A DNA stretch of 64,000 nucleotides from Schistosoma haematobium (Eukaryota > Platyhelminthes > Trematoda > Strigeidida > Schistosomatidae), in contig NC_067197.1 in the NCBI RefSeq assembly GCF_000699445.3, forward strand, positions 28,131,809 through 28,195,808, in the 5' to 3' direction. The position numbers and the translations under genes are program-made. Under the pieces are notes generated by a model. That model was given only the letters and a program-made list of their open reading frames with translations, did no database searches and had not been told where the DNA came from. This document shows positions 1 to 14,000 of the stretch, piece by piece. The number at the start of each line of letters is the position of its first letter. Position 1 is the stretch's first letter.

Positions 1-242
1 ATATATTTATTCGTTCTAGTGTGATTGTGATGCGCAGGTACTCAGTAACGACATTTTACCGGATAAGCTCTCTCCGAGCTCCAGTTGTTTCTAGGTACGT
101 ATTTGTCAAGTCTGAGTTTATGTCAATCAAAAGTATGAATACATCTGACAGTAAACTTTTTGAAATGCGAAACACTACTGTGAAATTCTATTTCTAAGCC
201 AACTACTTAATTACGTTTAACTTTTCTTGTCTAACCTTACAG
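1..242 (+). other. Intron, upstream of first placed pecanex exon
   Basis: Ends in a pyrimidine-rich tract and TTACAG acceptor at 237-242. A possible small exon bounded by TCTAG and GTACGT (about 20-94) was examined. In the phase needed to join the next exon it has a stop codon, so it is not accepted. Nothing else is recognised here. Confidence 0.5.
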
Positions 243-821
243 ATTTAAGAGACTCTACTTTGAACCATGCTTGTCGTTTTACTGATAGCGAAATGAATGT
301 TGGCAGTCCCATTCAAAATACATATATATTGAATGACAAGGGGATTTGTAAATATAAATCTTTGAAAAACAATCTAGAACCAGATCTTGCATTTTCTGAG
401 AGTTTCACCAATTCTATCACGTTTCCCGTTTCTTCCTTTCAACTTGGACCTTCCACCTCACGATTAAACTACGTTACAATCGAACAGTCGCCTAATTGTT
501 CAAATCGCGATTCTCTGGTTCCTGGTCTAAGTGTAGTTGAAGAGAAACAATCAACGGAAAATAACAAGCTAAATTCGTCAAACTCTAACTGTGCCTTATT
601 TTCTAATAATAGCAACCAAATTTATAAGAGTGAGACAATTACTTCAGGACCACTGAAATCCACAATATCATCAACGTCAGCAGAGACAAAAAACACTGAT
701 TTTACCCATAATTTAAATGCAAGAACAGTTAAACCTATTTATGTAAATACCCCGTTAAAATCATTTAGTGGGAGGAGTTGTCAGAGGGCTCCTGTTAGAA
801 GGCAGTTTTCTGAAACAGCAG
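243..821 (+). CDS. PCNX: Pecanex exon 1 of window (hydrophilic low-complexity region)
   Basis: Window residues 1-192. Acceptor TTACAG before 243; donor GCAG|GTATGG after 821. Enters after one codon base and leaves with one base. Ser/Asn/Thr-rich, no membrane segment. This matches the long disordered region between the N-terminal membrane pair and the core in pecanex proteins. Assignment rests on unbroken phase to the conserved exons, not on residue similarity. The following intron (822-3606) holds an RTE 3' fragment at 2640-2856 and otherwise nothing I recognise. Confidence 0.8.
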
Positions 822-3800
822 GTATGGATTTTAGCACAAACTTATTCATGCTCACATTTTCATGGAATTTACTTGATGGAAACCTTAAAAACTCAATATT
901 TTTGAATTTCTAGATATTATTAGTATTCAGTTTTACTATTTTCCCCTTTATCTTTAAGCAGTAACACATTTTGTGACATATAGATGGCCCTTTTCCAGTC
1001 CAATAAAATAGGCATCTGAAGTTCACTTGTATGTGGCAGAAATTTGCCTTCAGTGAGTCCTCAGAGCTTTGTGTTGGGCCCCACTGAACCGTAATAATAT
1101 TTGTCTAGATCAATTAAATCTGTAAATATGCGAGCACTGTAGTCGATATTAAAAACTACGAAAAATTGTTTTGTGTTCTTCACTAGGGGATCGCTCATTA
1201 CTTTATAGCACTTTAATATCTCTTTGTGCTCTGATTGCAGTCTGAAATGTACGTTCCTCATCGGTGACATCTTAATCTGAGAGTTATTAAGTGTTTGTAT
1301 GTATCCATACATACATATATAGCAACCTGAAGCAATAGTTTAAATTGAAATCTATGACGTTTGAGGTAAATTGTCCTCACTGTGTCATATACTACTTAAG
1401 ATGCAGATTATTATTGTCTATTCGTCTTTATTCGGCGTAATGTTTATGATCAGATATTAAATATTCGAGTAAATGCTACTAATGAGTTTTGGATTTAAAT
1501 AAACCAGTGTTTCTTATCGATTGTCCTACTGACACAACTTTTTGAGGACATTATCAATCTACGCACAATTACAATGCTGCGCAAGCCTATAACTTATTAA
1601 ATGGTGTGGTCTAAGGGATAAATTTTAGGTCTAAATAAAGTCCTATAAATAAAATTCCAAATCCCCTTGTTTTTTTATTGCTTTCAGTAGTTTATTTAAT
1701 GCAATAAAATTCCAATCATTTTTAAGTACATATAAATTGAACCTTGATGAATGCGACAAACAAAATATCCACTCATGTTTCATTGAACTAGAAGTTTAAT
1801 TACATTAAGGTGTCAAGAAATGTGTCACAATAGCCAACTATAATTTTCAAAGCAATGTAAAATCCCTTGTTATGACAAACGGAATAATAATAAAGGTTAT
1901 GGTCCAAATAAGGACACAATTAAAGCACACGTTATTTCTCTCAGTTCATCGTGCTGTTAGTGTGAAATAGCGAATAAAACGGCAACAGAATTACTACTTA
2001 TTTCTTAATCATTTGAGTTATTTGATGTTGCGACATCCATTTAGACATTCTTGGTGAACGATCAGATGCTATCATGGCACAGTTGTCCTGGTTTCGATGG
2101 AATCATAACCACAATTATCTGTCTTTCGACTCCCTCTAAACTCAGCAATTTCATAAGCGTAAAACAGGACGTGTTCTTAGTGATCTAATATTTATCTTAT
2201 TACAATCAGATGCCACAATTTATAAGGAAGCTGCTATGTTGTCCAAATGTTCTAATAAACGCGAATATTTTCCTTTGATGATTCTTTGTTACTTGCATAA
2301 AGCATTTTAGTGACGTTAGGAGATGCAGTACTATGATATCTATGGTCAAAATAGTTTTATATATCATTTGTTCCATCGTGTGGTGAGAAATAGAGGTTTT
2401 ACAGCTATCATCATATAAAATGTGATCGGTGGACGAACCTGCCAATGATATTTTCCTTAAAACAGTTTGCCTTATTCCTTAATCAACTAGATTGAATTCT
2501 ATTAGAACGCATATTATCAATCTTCAATCATGGATGGTTTTTAACTATTGGTAAGGCTAGTTGAATTCCATAGTTTATTTCTTTGTTGGATATGTGTTGA
2601 ATACATTCCTTTTTCCCTTTCTGGCGCGCGCAGGTGCATTCAATCTTTGTCTAGGTTTCTGAATTCATAATTTTTTATTTCAGTAATTTATATTTTCGAT
2701 GCCTAATTTTCTCTGTCACCACCACTACTGTTACTCCTATTATCCTGAGGTTTGCTGTGACAATTTCATTTCCCTGTGTTAATGGGATATGGCAACTTAA
2801 ACCGATGTACACACGTACCGTGGTTCTACATTGCGTTTTGCTGATTGACTGATGTGTCACATGCAAATTTATTAACCCTCAATCTTATAGAATTGATCTT
2901 ACAGTTCTTCCTTTCAAACTGGTCAGTCCTTGCATCGTCTAAAGACTTGTAGTGACGACCACCTGTATCAATTGTGACGTTTGTCTGTTCAACCCTTACT
3001 GATATGTTATAAATGCTAACACTATTTATGGCGAGGTTTTCCATTCCTCTGAAGTACTTCATATCCTTTAATAAGTGAACGTAAGTCAATTCGTAATATC
3101 CAAAAGAAATAAATTCATTTAGATCTTTTTGTCAGCTTAAAATGTTACACAAGCTTCATTGTTCTTTCTTCTATTTATCCTTGAGATATTTTTGTGAAAC
3201 CTTTTAAATTATCGATAATCATAATTCATATTTTATTACCACTACTGTTAATTTTCCTTGTCAGTCACTTGTATATCGTTGTATTATTAATGAAATAAAC
3301 AAATGAGCTGCTACGATGCTGAAATCTTAATAACTAGAATTCAGTTCGAACTAGTTATTATGTATATAGAAAGAGGAGTACCTGAACCAATAGAGAATAA
3401 GTTCATATACATTAAAAAAAGAATGCTCATTTCGTACCTAAAAACTGCATGAATTAACAAAGCTACATTCACAACATCTTTAGTAAAATGTGTCAAATGA
3501 ACTTTTCACTTTTTCGTAATTTCAGTCTTTTTCCATTTTGATTTTAATTATGGATTTGTTATTGAAATAAGTCTTATGGTCCTTAATCCACTGTTTCTCT
3601 TCAAAGTAAAAAATGCATTTGAAGTCCAAAGGTTGGTTACGTTTTATGATCAGACTGATCGAATCCCTGGTTTACAGTTTGATCACTTTGTTCCTGAGAT
3701 TACCAGTCCGATTACAGGAGAGCTATCAGTGGACAAATCTTCGCGTCCCATTACTTCTATATCTGGTCGCTTTCTTGTGAGATCTAGTTCAGTACGCACG

Positions 3801-6800
3801 GAAATTGAACAGTGTAAGCGTATTCTGAATCAATTGAAATGGGACGTGAGTCAACTTCCTCCCATACCTGTCACCCGATTCACTCCCTCAATGAAGGATC
3901 TAGATACCTTAGATTTGAATCCCAAGGTTCTTCAATCAGCACCTTTATCTTTTGTAAGAAGTAGATCACAGGTTAGTATGTGCAAATTTGTCCCAAATCT
4001 TAAAAATTTAACCATATTTTGGTGGGAAGTACATGTGATACATAAGTGTTCATGGACTTGTAAGCATTGTTACCTTGTGTAATAAAGTAGGATTTTCAAT
4101 TTATATTGTTAACACAATGAGTACTTATAGTTTCAGGAAATATTTTAGTACAGTGTGTTAACAGATATAATAATAATGATAATGATTTTATTCAGTCTTA
4201 CATGTTTAGTACGATATGGATTTCTCAGCTTGTTGTATTTAATCACATTCCTGTTTTTCTTATGTCAAAAATTATATATTCAAATAAATAAGTAAAATTA
4301 TGTAAAATCGAATGAAATTTTCATTATAAAATAATAATCTATACAACGTTGAGTGAGCAATATGTTCATGAGCATGAACCTTTTTCATTAGATCAGCCCT
4401 TACAAGCTGTTCGTTGCGTAGCGTATGTGATAAATACAGTATTCTAAAGAGTATTTTTTACTTCTGTTTACGTGCACAGATTCTAATGTACTTACACTTC
4501 GTTCTGCCAGAAGATAAAGTAGCACTTACGAGTTGCTTGCAAAGTTTTAAACACCTATTCGCAATCATATTTATAATGAAATGAAAAATTCACGTCATAC
4601 TTTACTAATTACCTTCAGGATTCTTTGCAACAACGAAGTCTTTTCCTAAGAGAATAATGGGGAACAGTATAGGATAGTAAGCAGTGTACAAGAATTTGTA
4701 AATTGTGAGCGTTTCGAATAATGCTGTAGACATTCTGCCTCTGGATATATATATATATATCAGCCGGTTTTTGCTTACATAGATTAACGCTTGTTCATTG
4801 TTCTGGATTAATAATGAATAATACGAAAACACATATACAGATTGCTGTAAGTGTTCTTATCCTATCTAATTTCAGCTCCGAAGACGTGCTTTGTTCGTAG
4901 ATAGGGATCAGAATAAGAGAACTATTACGTATTTAACTGCATCCGACCGAAACAGCATTCCATATTCCACTGAACTTTCACTATCCGAGACAATTTTATT
5001 CTGGCGTCAGTGCTTTGGAAACATTAACTTTGACAGGTCTGCGAGACGTCGACATCAACAAGCTGACATGATTGCGTTCAATGAAATTCCCTTGTCCAAT
5101 ATGAATCTTCGTCCTCGCAGACTTCCTAGAGGATGGCGTTCTCACAGTCTACATTATGATCCTGCAGTGAGTCTTTGCATTTATAATGTAATTATCGTGG
5201 TTAGAGTGAGACTACTTGAATGTTGTTTTATATAATATAGAGTCTACTAAATTGTTTACCACACTTGTGTATACCTAAATCTTTGAACTACTTACCTAGT
5301 TTTGTTTCGAATTTTTCTTAAAATTTACAAAAATTACAGAAAATTTAGTATCTTAAATTTGAGTTTCAGTGTGATGAAGTGTTCGACCTATGTAGTGACA
5401 AATCGTATAGAAATTCTTTCACTTAGGATTTGAAATGTTCTCATGATTACTTCTTCTGAAGCATCTATTGTCAATGATTATCATCACTTTCATAAGATGA
5501 AGCGTTTTGTTATGTTACCAATGAGTCATAAATTTTATTATATGCACCCAGTCATAGCTTATATTTCAGAGTTTAAATGAATGCTCAGAGACGTTAAATA
5601 TTGAACATTCGATAGTGAGGAACTTATGAAAAGTAACTAGTTCCAATAGTTAATTCTTGTTTATTAGATACGTATTGTTTTTAATCATGTTCACAAATAA
5701 TTTTGGAACTAGCGTTTTTTTTAAATCAGTGTTTTTAAGCTGTCGAGTGTTGATGTTGTTAATTTCTGAAAGGTCTTTGATTTTTCATCTGAGTTTGTTT
5801 CGTGCTTCCTTGTAAATTATTAATTGAAATTTTCTTCTTTTTTTGCATAACCAATAGATTCAAAGTTGTTTGTTTTTGAATCTTTATTTTAGGCAATGAA
5901 ATCATTCACACTTTACCCTCGACAAGTCGTTCGACGTCCTGGTACAACTGTCTGTTTACAACGTCAACAGTCAGCTGGGTCGACTTCATCAGCTGTAGTC
6001 AATAGTTCTTCACTGCAATATGGTACTCCAGTAAAGAAAACTATTCAATTTTCTGTGAGTGATTCACATGATTCTACTGAATCTAACACTGTTGAGGCGA
6101 TTACTTTAGATAGTCAACAGGTACAAAATGATCCTGACAACATACCTGTTGATGCAGAGCATTTAACTCCAAAATGGCCTACCAGTTCTTCGAATGTTCT
6201 TGATGAAGTTCAACCTAGTACACAGAGTCATGGTAAGTTTCACGCGTCTATCAATAAATTACAATATATTTTAATAAAAGATTAAATAGTCTTATATCTA
6301 ATATCTTCCAGCACTAATAGTACATACTGTGTCCGTTAAAATAGCATAACAGTTAAATATTCAGACTGTATGTCATTGTCACAATTAACATAATTAACAA
6401 GCACCTGTGGATTTCCCGTTCAGCCAATGAAACATATCTAGGTCTCACTTAACAATACTATTTATTTAAGCAACAGATTTCGCCAGATGTCTGCTAATGT
6501 TATCGGATTTTAATTGGGGTTTTTGCGGTTGACCAAAAAGGTATGTGAGTGTGCTCACTAGATATGTCTTATCCTCTGTATTTATGTGAGAGGTTGGTTT
6601 AAATCAGCCAAAAAGCATCGTTTTACTTACTTTTGGAGATAATAACTAGTGTTTAAAGTGTTCTATTCTCAGTTTGTTTAAAATATCTGACTTCATCAGC
6701 ATATTTATGTAATTGAATTTCATCTGAAAAAAGCTACAATTAGTTGATGTCATACGCTTGTATTGTTTTAGTATCTTAAAGAATTACTGGAGTTTTTAGT

Positions 6801-8009
6801 GCTCACCTTACTATTATGAAAGAATAAAGATTAACTTTAGTTTTTTTTTGCTGTTTGTCTTCAATTGTTTGACATACAAGTGAGTGATTTTAGGATAGTT
6901 CGTATCTATCTACACAGTCATGGTAAATTCGAAAGTTTAAATCTTATAAAACACTTTGGATATAGCTTTTCATTTAGGGGACAACGGAAAAAGAAGTTCA
7001 TACCGACTTTAAAGTATTAAAACACTGTTAAACCGCAAATCGTTTCTTTTTGAATTAAAAATAGAAACTAACTTAGCTTCATCACGACCCTTTTGTTTTG
7101 TTACCGTTTTTGGATTCACTAATAGGATTAATTCTGATAACAATGGTTTGTGGTTGGGTAATAATATGAATCGACTGAATTTAGGAATGTAAACCACAGA
7201 ATCTGACCTCAGTAGTCTAAAGGTCAAGATATTTCTGTAAAGCCTCAAGGTCTTCAGTGTTATCATTAGGAGGGCTGTGGATCTCCTTTGATAAAGAGTT
7301 TCATGCAAAAACGAAAAGAAGTTGTCTTGTGATTCTTGGATTTCAGTGGTTGTCTTGGTAAGACCAGTCTGTAATGCAAACTATGCTGTTATCCATTCCA
7401 TATCGTGTGATTTTAGCTGTACTCATTATTGACTTTTGTCCATTTTTCTCATCTATTACCACTGTTTGTTTTAGTTTCATCCAATTTGTGTTAATCAAAC
7501 AAGTGAGTTTTCGATTACTCGTATTTTTACGCTGACTTAGAAGGGTACTTGACATTTTTTGTGACGATTAGATTTTGTAATCCCGTGGAATATCTAGACA
7601 CTGTCATGGTTTCTCGATTTTCTTGATGTGGATACTCACCAGTTTAGGGTGAGCATCAAATAATTTAAATAACTAGCTTGAAATAATTCTATAGTAGTTA
7701 ATATGTAAGCAATCGAATAATTATTCAACTTAGCATTCCAATTTTTTATTATTTATTTATCTGTTTTTAGATTTAAACGAAAAAGTAGATGAATATATAG
7801 AAAAAAGAGTGAAGGATATAGAGATTACCTCGTTATGTAACTATTTGTCTAATGATGGTTCTACTGTCGATTTGCAAACACCAACAACTCATCCTCTGGA
7901 TAAATCAAGTTTAAATAAGTTTGCTAATGATCATTACAGTGTTGAGTCTAACAAATCGCTTCTTACAAAGACTAGGTAATTGCTCAATGTGGAAATCAAA
8001 ATTTAAATT

Positions 8010-8069
<60 letters not shown>

Positions 8070-11000
8070 CTTAATTGATGTACATGATTTTCATTTCTCA
8101 TAGTCGAATTCTAGAAGCTACGTAGCTTTAAATTTTTACGCTTCACGATGTCACAATCAAAGAAAATCAATGAATAAAACTGGTTTGATTCGAAAGGAGA
8201 TTGAATGCATCCGAATCATTGTGATTACTTCTTAGCTATGTCTTTCATGCTCTTTAATTTCTGATTTCTGTTATCCAAGGGAACTTAGTTTTGAGGTATA
8301 CAACTCTTCACATAATTCAAATCAAGTCAATAATTTAATTAATTTATACCATATCTTAATCTATTCAATCTTATCTCATTTCATGAAATATACTATCATA
8401 TGCTAGGGTAAAGGTTAACTTCTAATACAGAAAACCCTGTCTACCTATCTCAATCGGTGTAGATGAATAATCTTATTAACTGAATTACACTCATAGATTC
8501 AGAATTTATTCAGTTGAGGATTACATTACTCATACTTAGAAATCAAATACTTCTATTCTACTTTTATCCTACATATAATGAGTAGTGTAGAACAAGGCAT
8601 ATTGTTGCTCAAAATACTCGCTAACTGATGACCCGTTAAATATCTAGCGGGCAAAATTGGTTATTTTAAAAAATTTCATGTGTGTTCTTAAATTTGAAAA
8701 AAATCATCGTTTCATTGTTCCTTGAAAAAATGAAATAATGATGCATAATACTTAATTCTATTTTTAATTATTCTACATGAAAGTCCATTATTTCAAACTT
8801 ATTTATTTTCATTATTATCATGTTTAGAGGGTGTAATCGTTTAACTCGTCAAGCTGGATTTCGTCGTCGCCCTGTTATGGCCTCTGGTTCTTATGGTCAG
8901 TCAAAAGGTGTAACTTCACTTAAAAATGAAAAGGTGGCTAGTTCTCGTGATAATCACTTACAACCGGAAGTTACACAAGAGATAAAAAGAAGTGATGTAG
9001 ACAGTAATCTACAGGTAAATTTATGTCCATTTAACTGTTTGTGACTTGTTTATCTTTTCATATTACTGCTTAATCATTAATTTTTAAATCTTTTAGACTT
9101 CGTCCAGTGTTTCGAAACCTATATCAACAAATCCTATTTCAGTCGATCAAGCTGTTGGTAAATGTTTATTTTTTATTATTTATTTATTTAAACACATAAA
9201 CATTGGTACAAGGAGGCACCAAATAGATATGCGCCACATAAATCATTCGATTTTTGTGAGGGCTGTGATACTGCCCGGGTGCCCAAACCGAAGCAGGTGG
9301 TTTTCTTAGGGGGCCACACCACGAGACTTTGACCTAAGGGTCTGACATACAAGGCAGTGGGGCATCGTGAGGAGATGCAGTCCCACGGTAACCGGTGACC
9401 AGCAATTGGTTCATACGCCATTTGTTCCTTCAGGATACTGGAGCCCATTTGCACCATCAGTTTGTGATCCGGTTAAAGCGCCGGACATTCGCTTTTCGTC
9501 CTCTCAATTTCGTATACAACACCCCGGCCACGAGAAGGCAATGGGTAGGACTTCCCTGGCAGAGGATATATACACGTGGCCGTGCGAGAGCATTTCGAGA
9601 GGGAGGGCGGGCCCACCCCACTCTCGGCCATACGAGGGCATTTGGGGGCAATGTTTATTTTATCATACATTATTTGGTGACGTTTTTATCAAAAATAGTC
9701 ATTCTTGCTTCTTTTGAAATTTCTGTACTTTATTTTTCACTGGTGGATTTCATTCTACTATTTTTTCTTTTCGAACTTACTAAACAAATGAATTTACGTT
9801 TTTTTTCGGATAGACAATTTACTCGCTCATCTAATGGGTGTTAAATCATTGGCGGATACTGGATTAACTCGACAGCAATGCTTATTTCAGTTGCGTGGTA
9901 ATGGAAATACTGAAGATTCAGAAAAGTCAGTATGGTTTTTTGTCTATTTATTTCAATTGCAATGTATTCAATATACTGTGTTATAAATAATTTTCTTTAT
10001 ACATTAAACTATTTAGTTCGAGTAGCCACTAACCTTGTTTAACAGTTTTGATGTTTATACATAAAGATTTTTATTATGATGTTAATATTGGAGGGTCATC
10101 CAGTGCTTCCAGGTTTTTAATGGTGGTCTAACATTGATTGGCTCAGGATTTTGATGAAATATGTGTATATTTGGAGTATTATATTTAAAATAAGTATCAA
10201 AATGAAGTGTAGAAACGATCATTTTTTGTATGCGTCTTCATAATTTCCAATTGTTAACTATATTTCTTCTATATACGATTGGTTAAACATGAATTTGTTA
10301 ATCTACATATAATCCGAATGACCATCAAAATACTGTAAAATGATATATTCTATTAGACAAACAAATAAACGATAATGATGCATTTACAATAAAATTGATA
10401 AGTAACAAATGCAACCAACCGTTGATTATTATTAGTATTATCCGGTAGAGGATCTTTGATGTGAACTAGGGATAGAAAATATTTCACTGGTTTTCAAACA
10501 ACTTCATATCGTGATATTTAAGGTTAATAATAGTTCATTATTATCAAGAATTAATAGTAAACTATTTGATTTTTGACCACTTCTATCTTATTATGGTCTG
10601 TGAACTAGTTACAATCAATTTTAAATAACTTGTATTATATGATTTAAAATAAGTTGCTTTTATATAAGTAATTTAACTGGGAAAAAGTAAATAACCTATT
10701 ATCTTATTCTCTTTGATCGTTTCTTTCTTTTTGTAAAACCTTGTAATCAAATTAGTTAATTCTATCAAGTCAGTTCAATTGTCTTTTAAAATAAAATAAA
10801 GATAAATGTTAACTTATTTAAACATTCTTATTCTAAAGAATTATAAACACCCAGGGATTGTAAATGTAAACGGCTTCAATCTCTTTTGGTAAATCAGTTG
10901 AGATAAACATTTCTAATTATTTAAATAAGAAGCGAACTGATATGAATAGTTCGTTTTCTTTTTATTTTGATAGTTACAACAGAGCTTCAATCTATGGTAT

Positions 11001-14000
11001 ACAATCTTAGTTGTCTTGTTTGTATAATTTGCCGAAATAAGGGTCAAAGTTCATTGTGTAATTTATCAAACTATTGTGTCATTATTTATAGATATTTATC
11101 TCTGATTGTAATTTTAAAATAATAATATTGGTCAGAAAGCCGATTCATCAGTACTCATTAACTGTTTACTAACATATATTGACATTATATTAGTTGATTA
11201 ATTATTTATAATGTTCTTGGTTTTAATTCTGTGTGTTATAGTCTTGGGTACATTTTGGGCTGTCTAGAGGTTTCCTCTACTTTCAATACTTATCTAGTCG
11301 ATCTCAGTTTGAGATGAAAATCACTGTTAAGTGATATAAAATTCCTATAAAATCATTTAAATAATTAATTCATTGTTATTGTCTTTTGATTTGTATTTTT
11401 TGTATTTTTACCGTTGAAATCACGAACGGATCTTAGCTAGAATATTACTGAAAGTCTGAAAGCAGTGAACAGTTGTTTTATCCTAGTATGAAACTCCTCA
11501 GCACTGTAGATCTGCGACTCTGCAAGCAGGGGTATGGAGTTGCTTTGAACTCTAACTTGCTTAGTAGTATTGCTCTTTCAAGTATCTAATCATTCAGGTT
11601 TTTCGAATTCAATTGTCTTTCTGTATTAATAATTGAAAGTTTTGTTGTTCAGTCAACATTCAACTAATATTATCACTAGTATTGTTAACAGAACACAAAT
11701 TGGACGTAGGAAATGCTTTCCAACAATTAACACTTGATTATCGTGTTTAACAACCAGAATATATTAATTATTTTACCGTGAATATTTAAAAGATGTACCA
11801 GTCAAATAATTGTTTAACCTATTATAAAGAGTTATATGTCTTTCAGGTATTGTGATCAGAAGTGATAATTATTGTAGAAAAATTATGACCAACTAGTTCA
11901 AATTAACCAAACCTTGTAGATGTGGTTACATAATATATTATCTATACGATGGTATAAATAAAACTTTGTTTTCTAAGTTCAACTTCATGGAAATATATAC
12001 ATTACTATAGGTTAAACACATAAGAGGTTGTCTCTTGAAATGAAAAGAGAGAAGGTCACATATAATGTTCATTCTTTCCATGGGATTTTTTAATATTTAT
12101 TCAAGCTTTTTTGTTGAATTTTAATCAAGTGCTAATATAATTATAACATAATTAAGTAATTTTAAGGCTATGAAACTACTGTAGTGGGTGAGAACTTAGG
12201 TGGGGAAAACCAGTTTATTGTTTTATGCAAAATTACATCATTTTTTTAGTAAAATATGAAAACCATGCATTAAATACATTGTTTGTATATCTTGCTTCAC
12301 TTGTACTTCACATGCTTCATGATTCTTTCAATTCTGTTGTTATTAAAATAGCTCTCTGTATCTCTTCCTGTTCTTTTTAATTCAATCTTCTGTTGGCAGG
12401 CATTTCAATTCCGATTGGTGCTACATACTACTTATATCTGTCAGCATAAGTAGCATATGTCACACTATTACTACTGCTGATAATGTTCTGATTGATTTAC
12501 TAAAAATATATAAATTGGTGGAATATTAGCAAAAACATACCTGTTCATTCTTTCAAGATTATTCCAATGAACTTGAAACTGAAATATGGCACCTCTTTAA
12601 ACAGTACAATATTTCGACACTTAATTAGTTTAGTTCATACTGTCAACATTATTAATTCTTTCAGAATTTTTAATAGAAAAGAAAACTCAACTTCACAACA
12701 TTCCACTGATTCGTCATTCCTAATCATTTAATTCTTAAAACTTACATAAACTTTTAAAATCTATAGTCTTCAGAAAATTTATCTAATCAATGTTTGAGTT
12801 TTAGATAATTACTGTTTTATGTTTTCTACATCTTAAATGACTGTACACATCCATATGTAGTACTGATATTTGCTATCATTACAATTGTTTTCATTTATTA
12901 ATGTGTATGGCTTAATATTATGTTATATTTCAATACGAATAAGGTTGTAAGCAGATGATGAGAACCTATGAGAGTTCATTCTATTTTGCATAACTTATTT
13001 CTACTACTATTTTTTAGAACTCCTATCACAATCACTGAGTAGAGATGAGATATCCAAACGCTCCACATTGTTCACTTTGTTTAATATTATCCTAATTTTT
13101 TTTATAATAGCTGGGAGAATAGGTCATGTTCTAACAGTCTTTTACAAGAGTTAATCAAATTGTTTGATTAGATAAGTTATATCGTCAATTTTTTTCAAAT
13201 CTCTGAAAATAACAACGGATTTGTTAAATTTCAAATTTATTACCTACTTTATCTCTGTTTTTTACATTTTGATTTTTTCTTCGTTTCAAAAATATATATA
13301 TAGTGCCGAATGGGATATTTTGTATGCCGTCACCGAAGCTGCCACTGATAATGCTACAGTAATACCAGAACCAACTGAAACTATTACTACTAATATTGCT
13401 ACTATTACCAGTACTGCTGCTACATCTCAAACTGACGGTCAACCAGCTCAACTCACATCTACTAGTCCTGAGACAAAAAATCGGTAAATGTCATCAATTT
13501 TAGTGTATCTATCTATTCATCTCTCTTAGTTATCTAATCAAGCTAGACAAAATCTTTTTATATTTTTCTCATTATCAAATTTTCATTTTCTCTTGTATGT
13601 GAACAGTTGATTCGTTGGTTTTTTTTATTGTTAACGGAGAAAAAACCAAACGAACGGTAAACTGTTAAACAAAGATCAAACATTTTCTGAGAAAAAAATT
13701 TCGAATGGAACGTGCTTACGCAGTATACATTTTGGATAGTAAAAAAATAGCAGTTACTCGGTCGCGCATATTTACTTGAAAATTATTAAAAGATGGTCGG
13801 AAGCAGGTTCAACAAATCGATAGTACTAGTAATAATAAGAACAAAATATTAATAATAACGAAAGGTAACATAATTAGAGTAAAATTAAAACAGATTTTAA
13901 ATTAACTAGCCATCCTAATGTGTAAATGAGACAAAGTTAATCAGTGGTTAAAAATGATGATGATTCTGTAATTTATTTACCAAGTAAGTTTCACGTAACT

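Noticed and set aside
20..94. Possible extra pecanex exon with TCTAG acceptor and GTACGT donor
   Set aside because: In the phase needed to join the exon at 243 it has a TAA, and another phase would shift the long open frame of that exon.
1061..1312. 83-residue minus-strand frame
   Set aside because: No recognised motif, no conserved neighbour and no splice partner; chance frames of this size are common here.
9188..9844. Overlapping frames of 64-149 residues in the 520-bp retroposon
   Set aside because: They occur on both strands, and the other copies (43099, 54266, 55210, 61628) do not keep them open.
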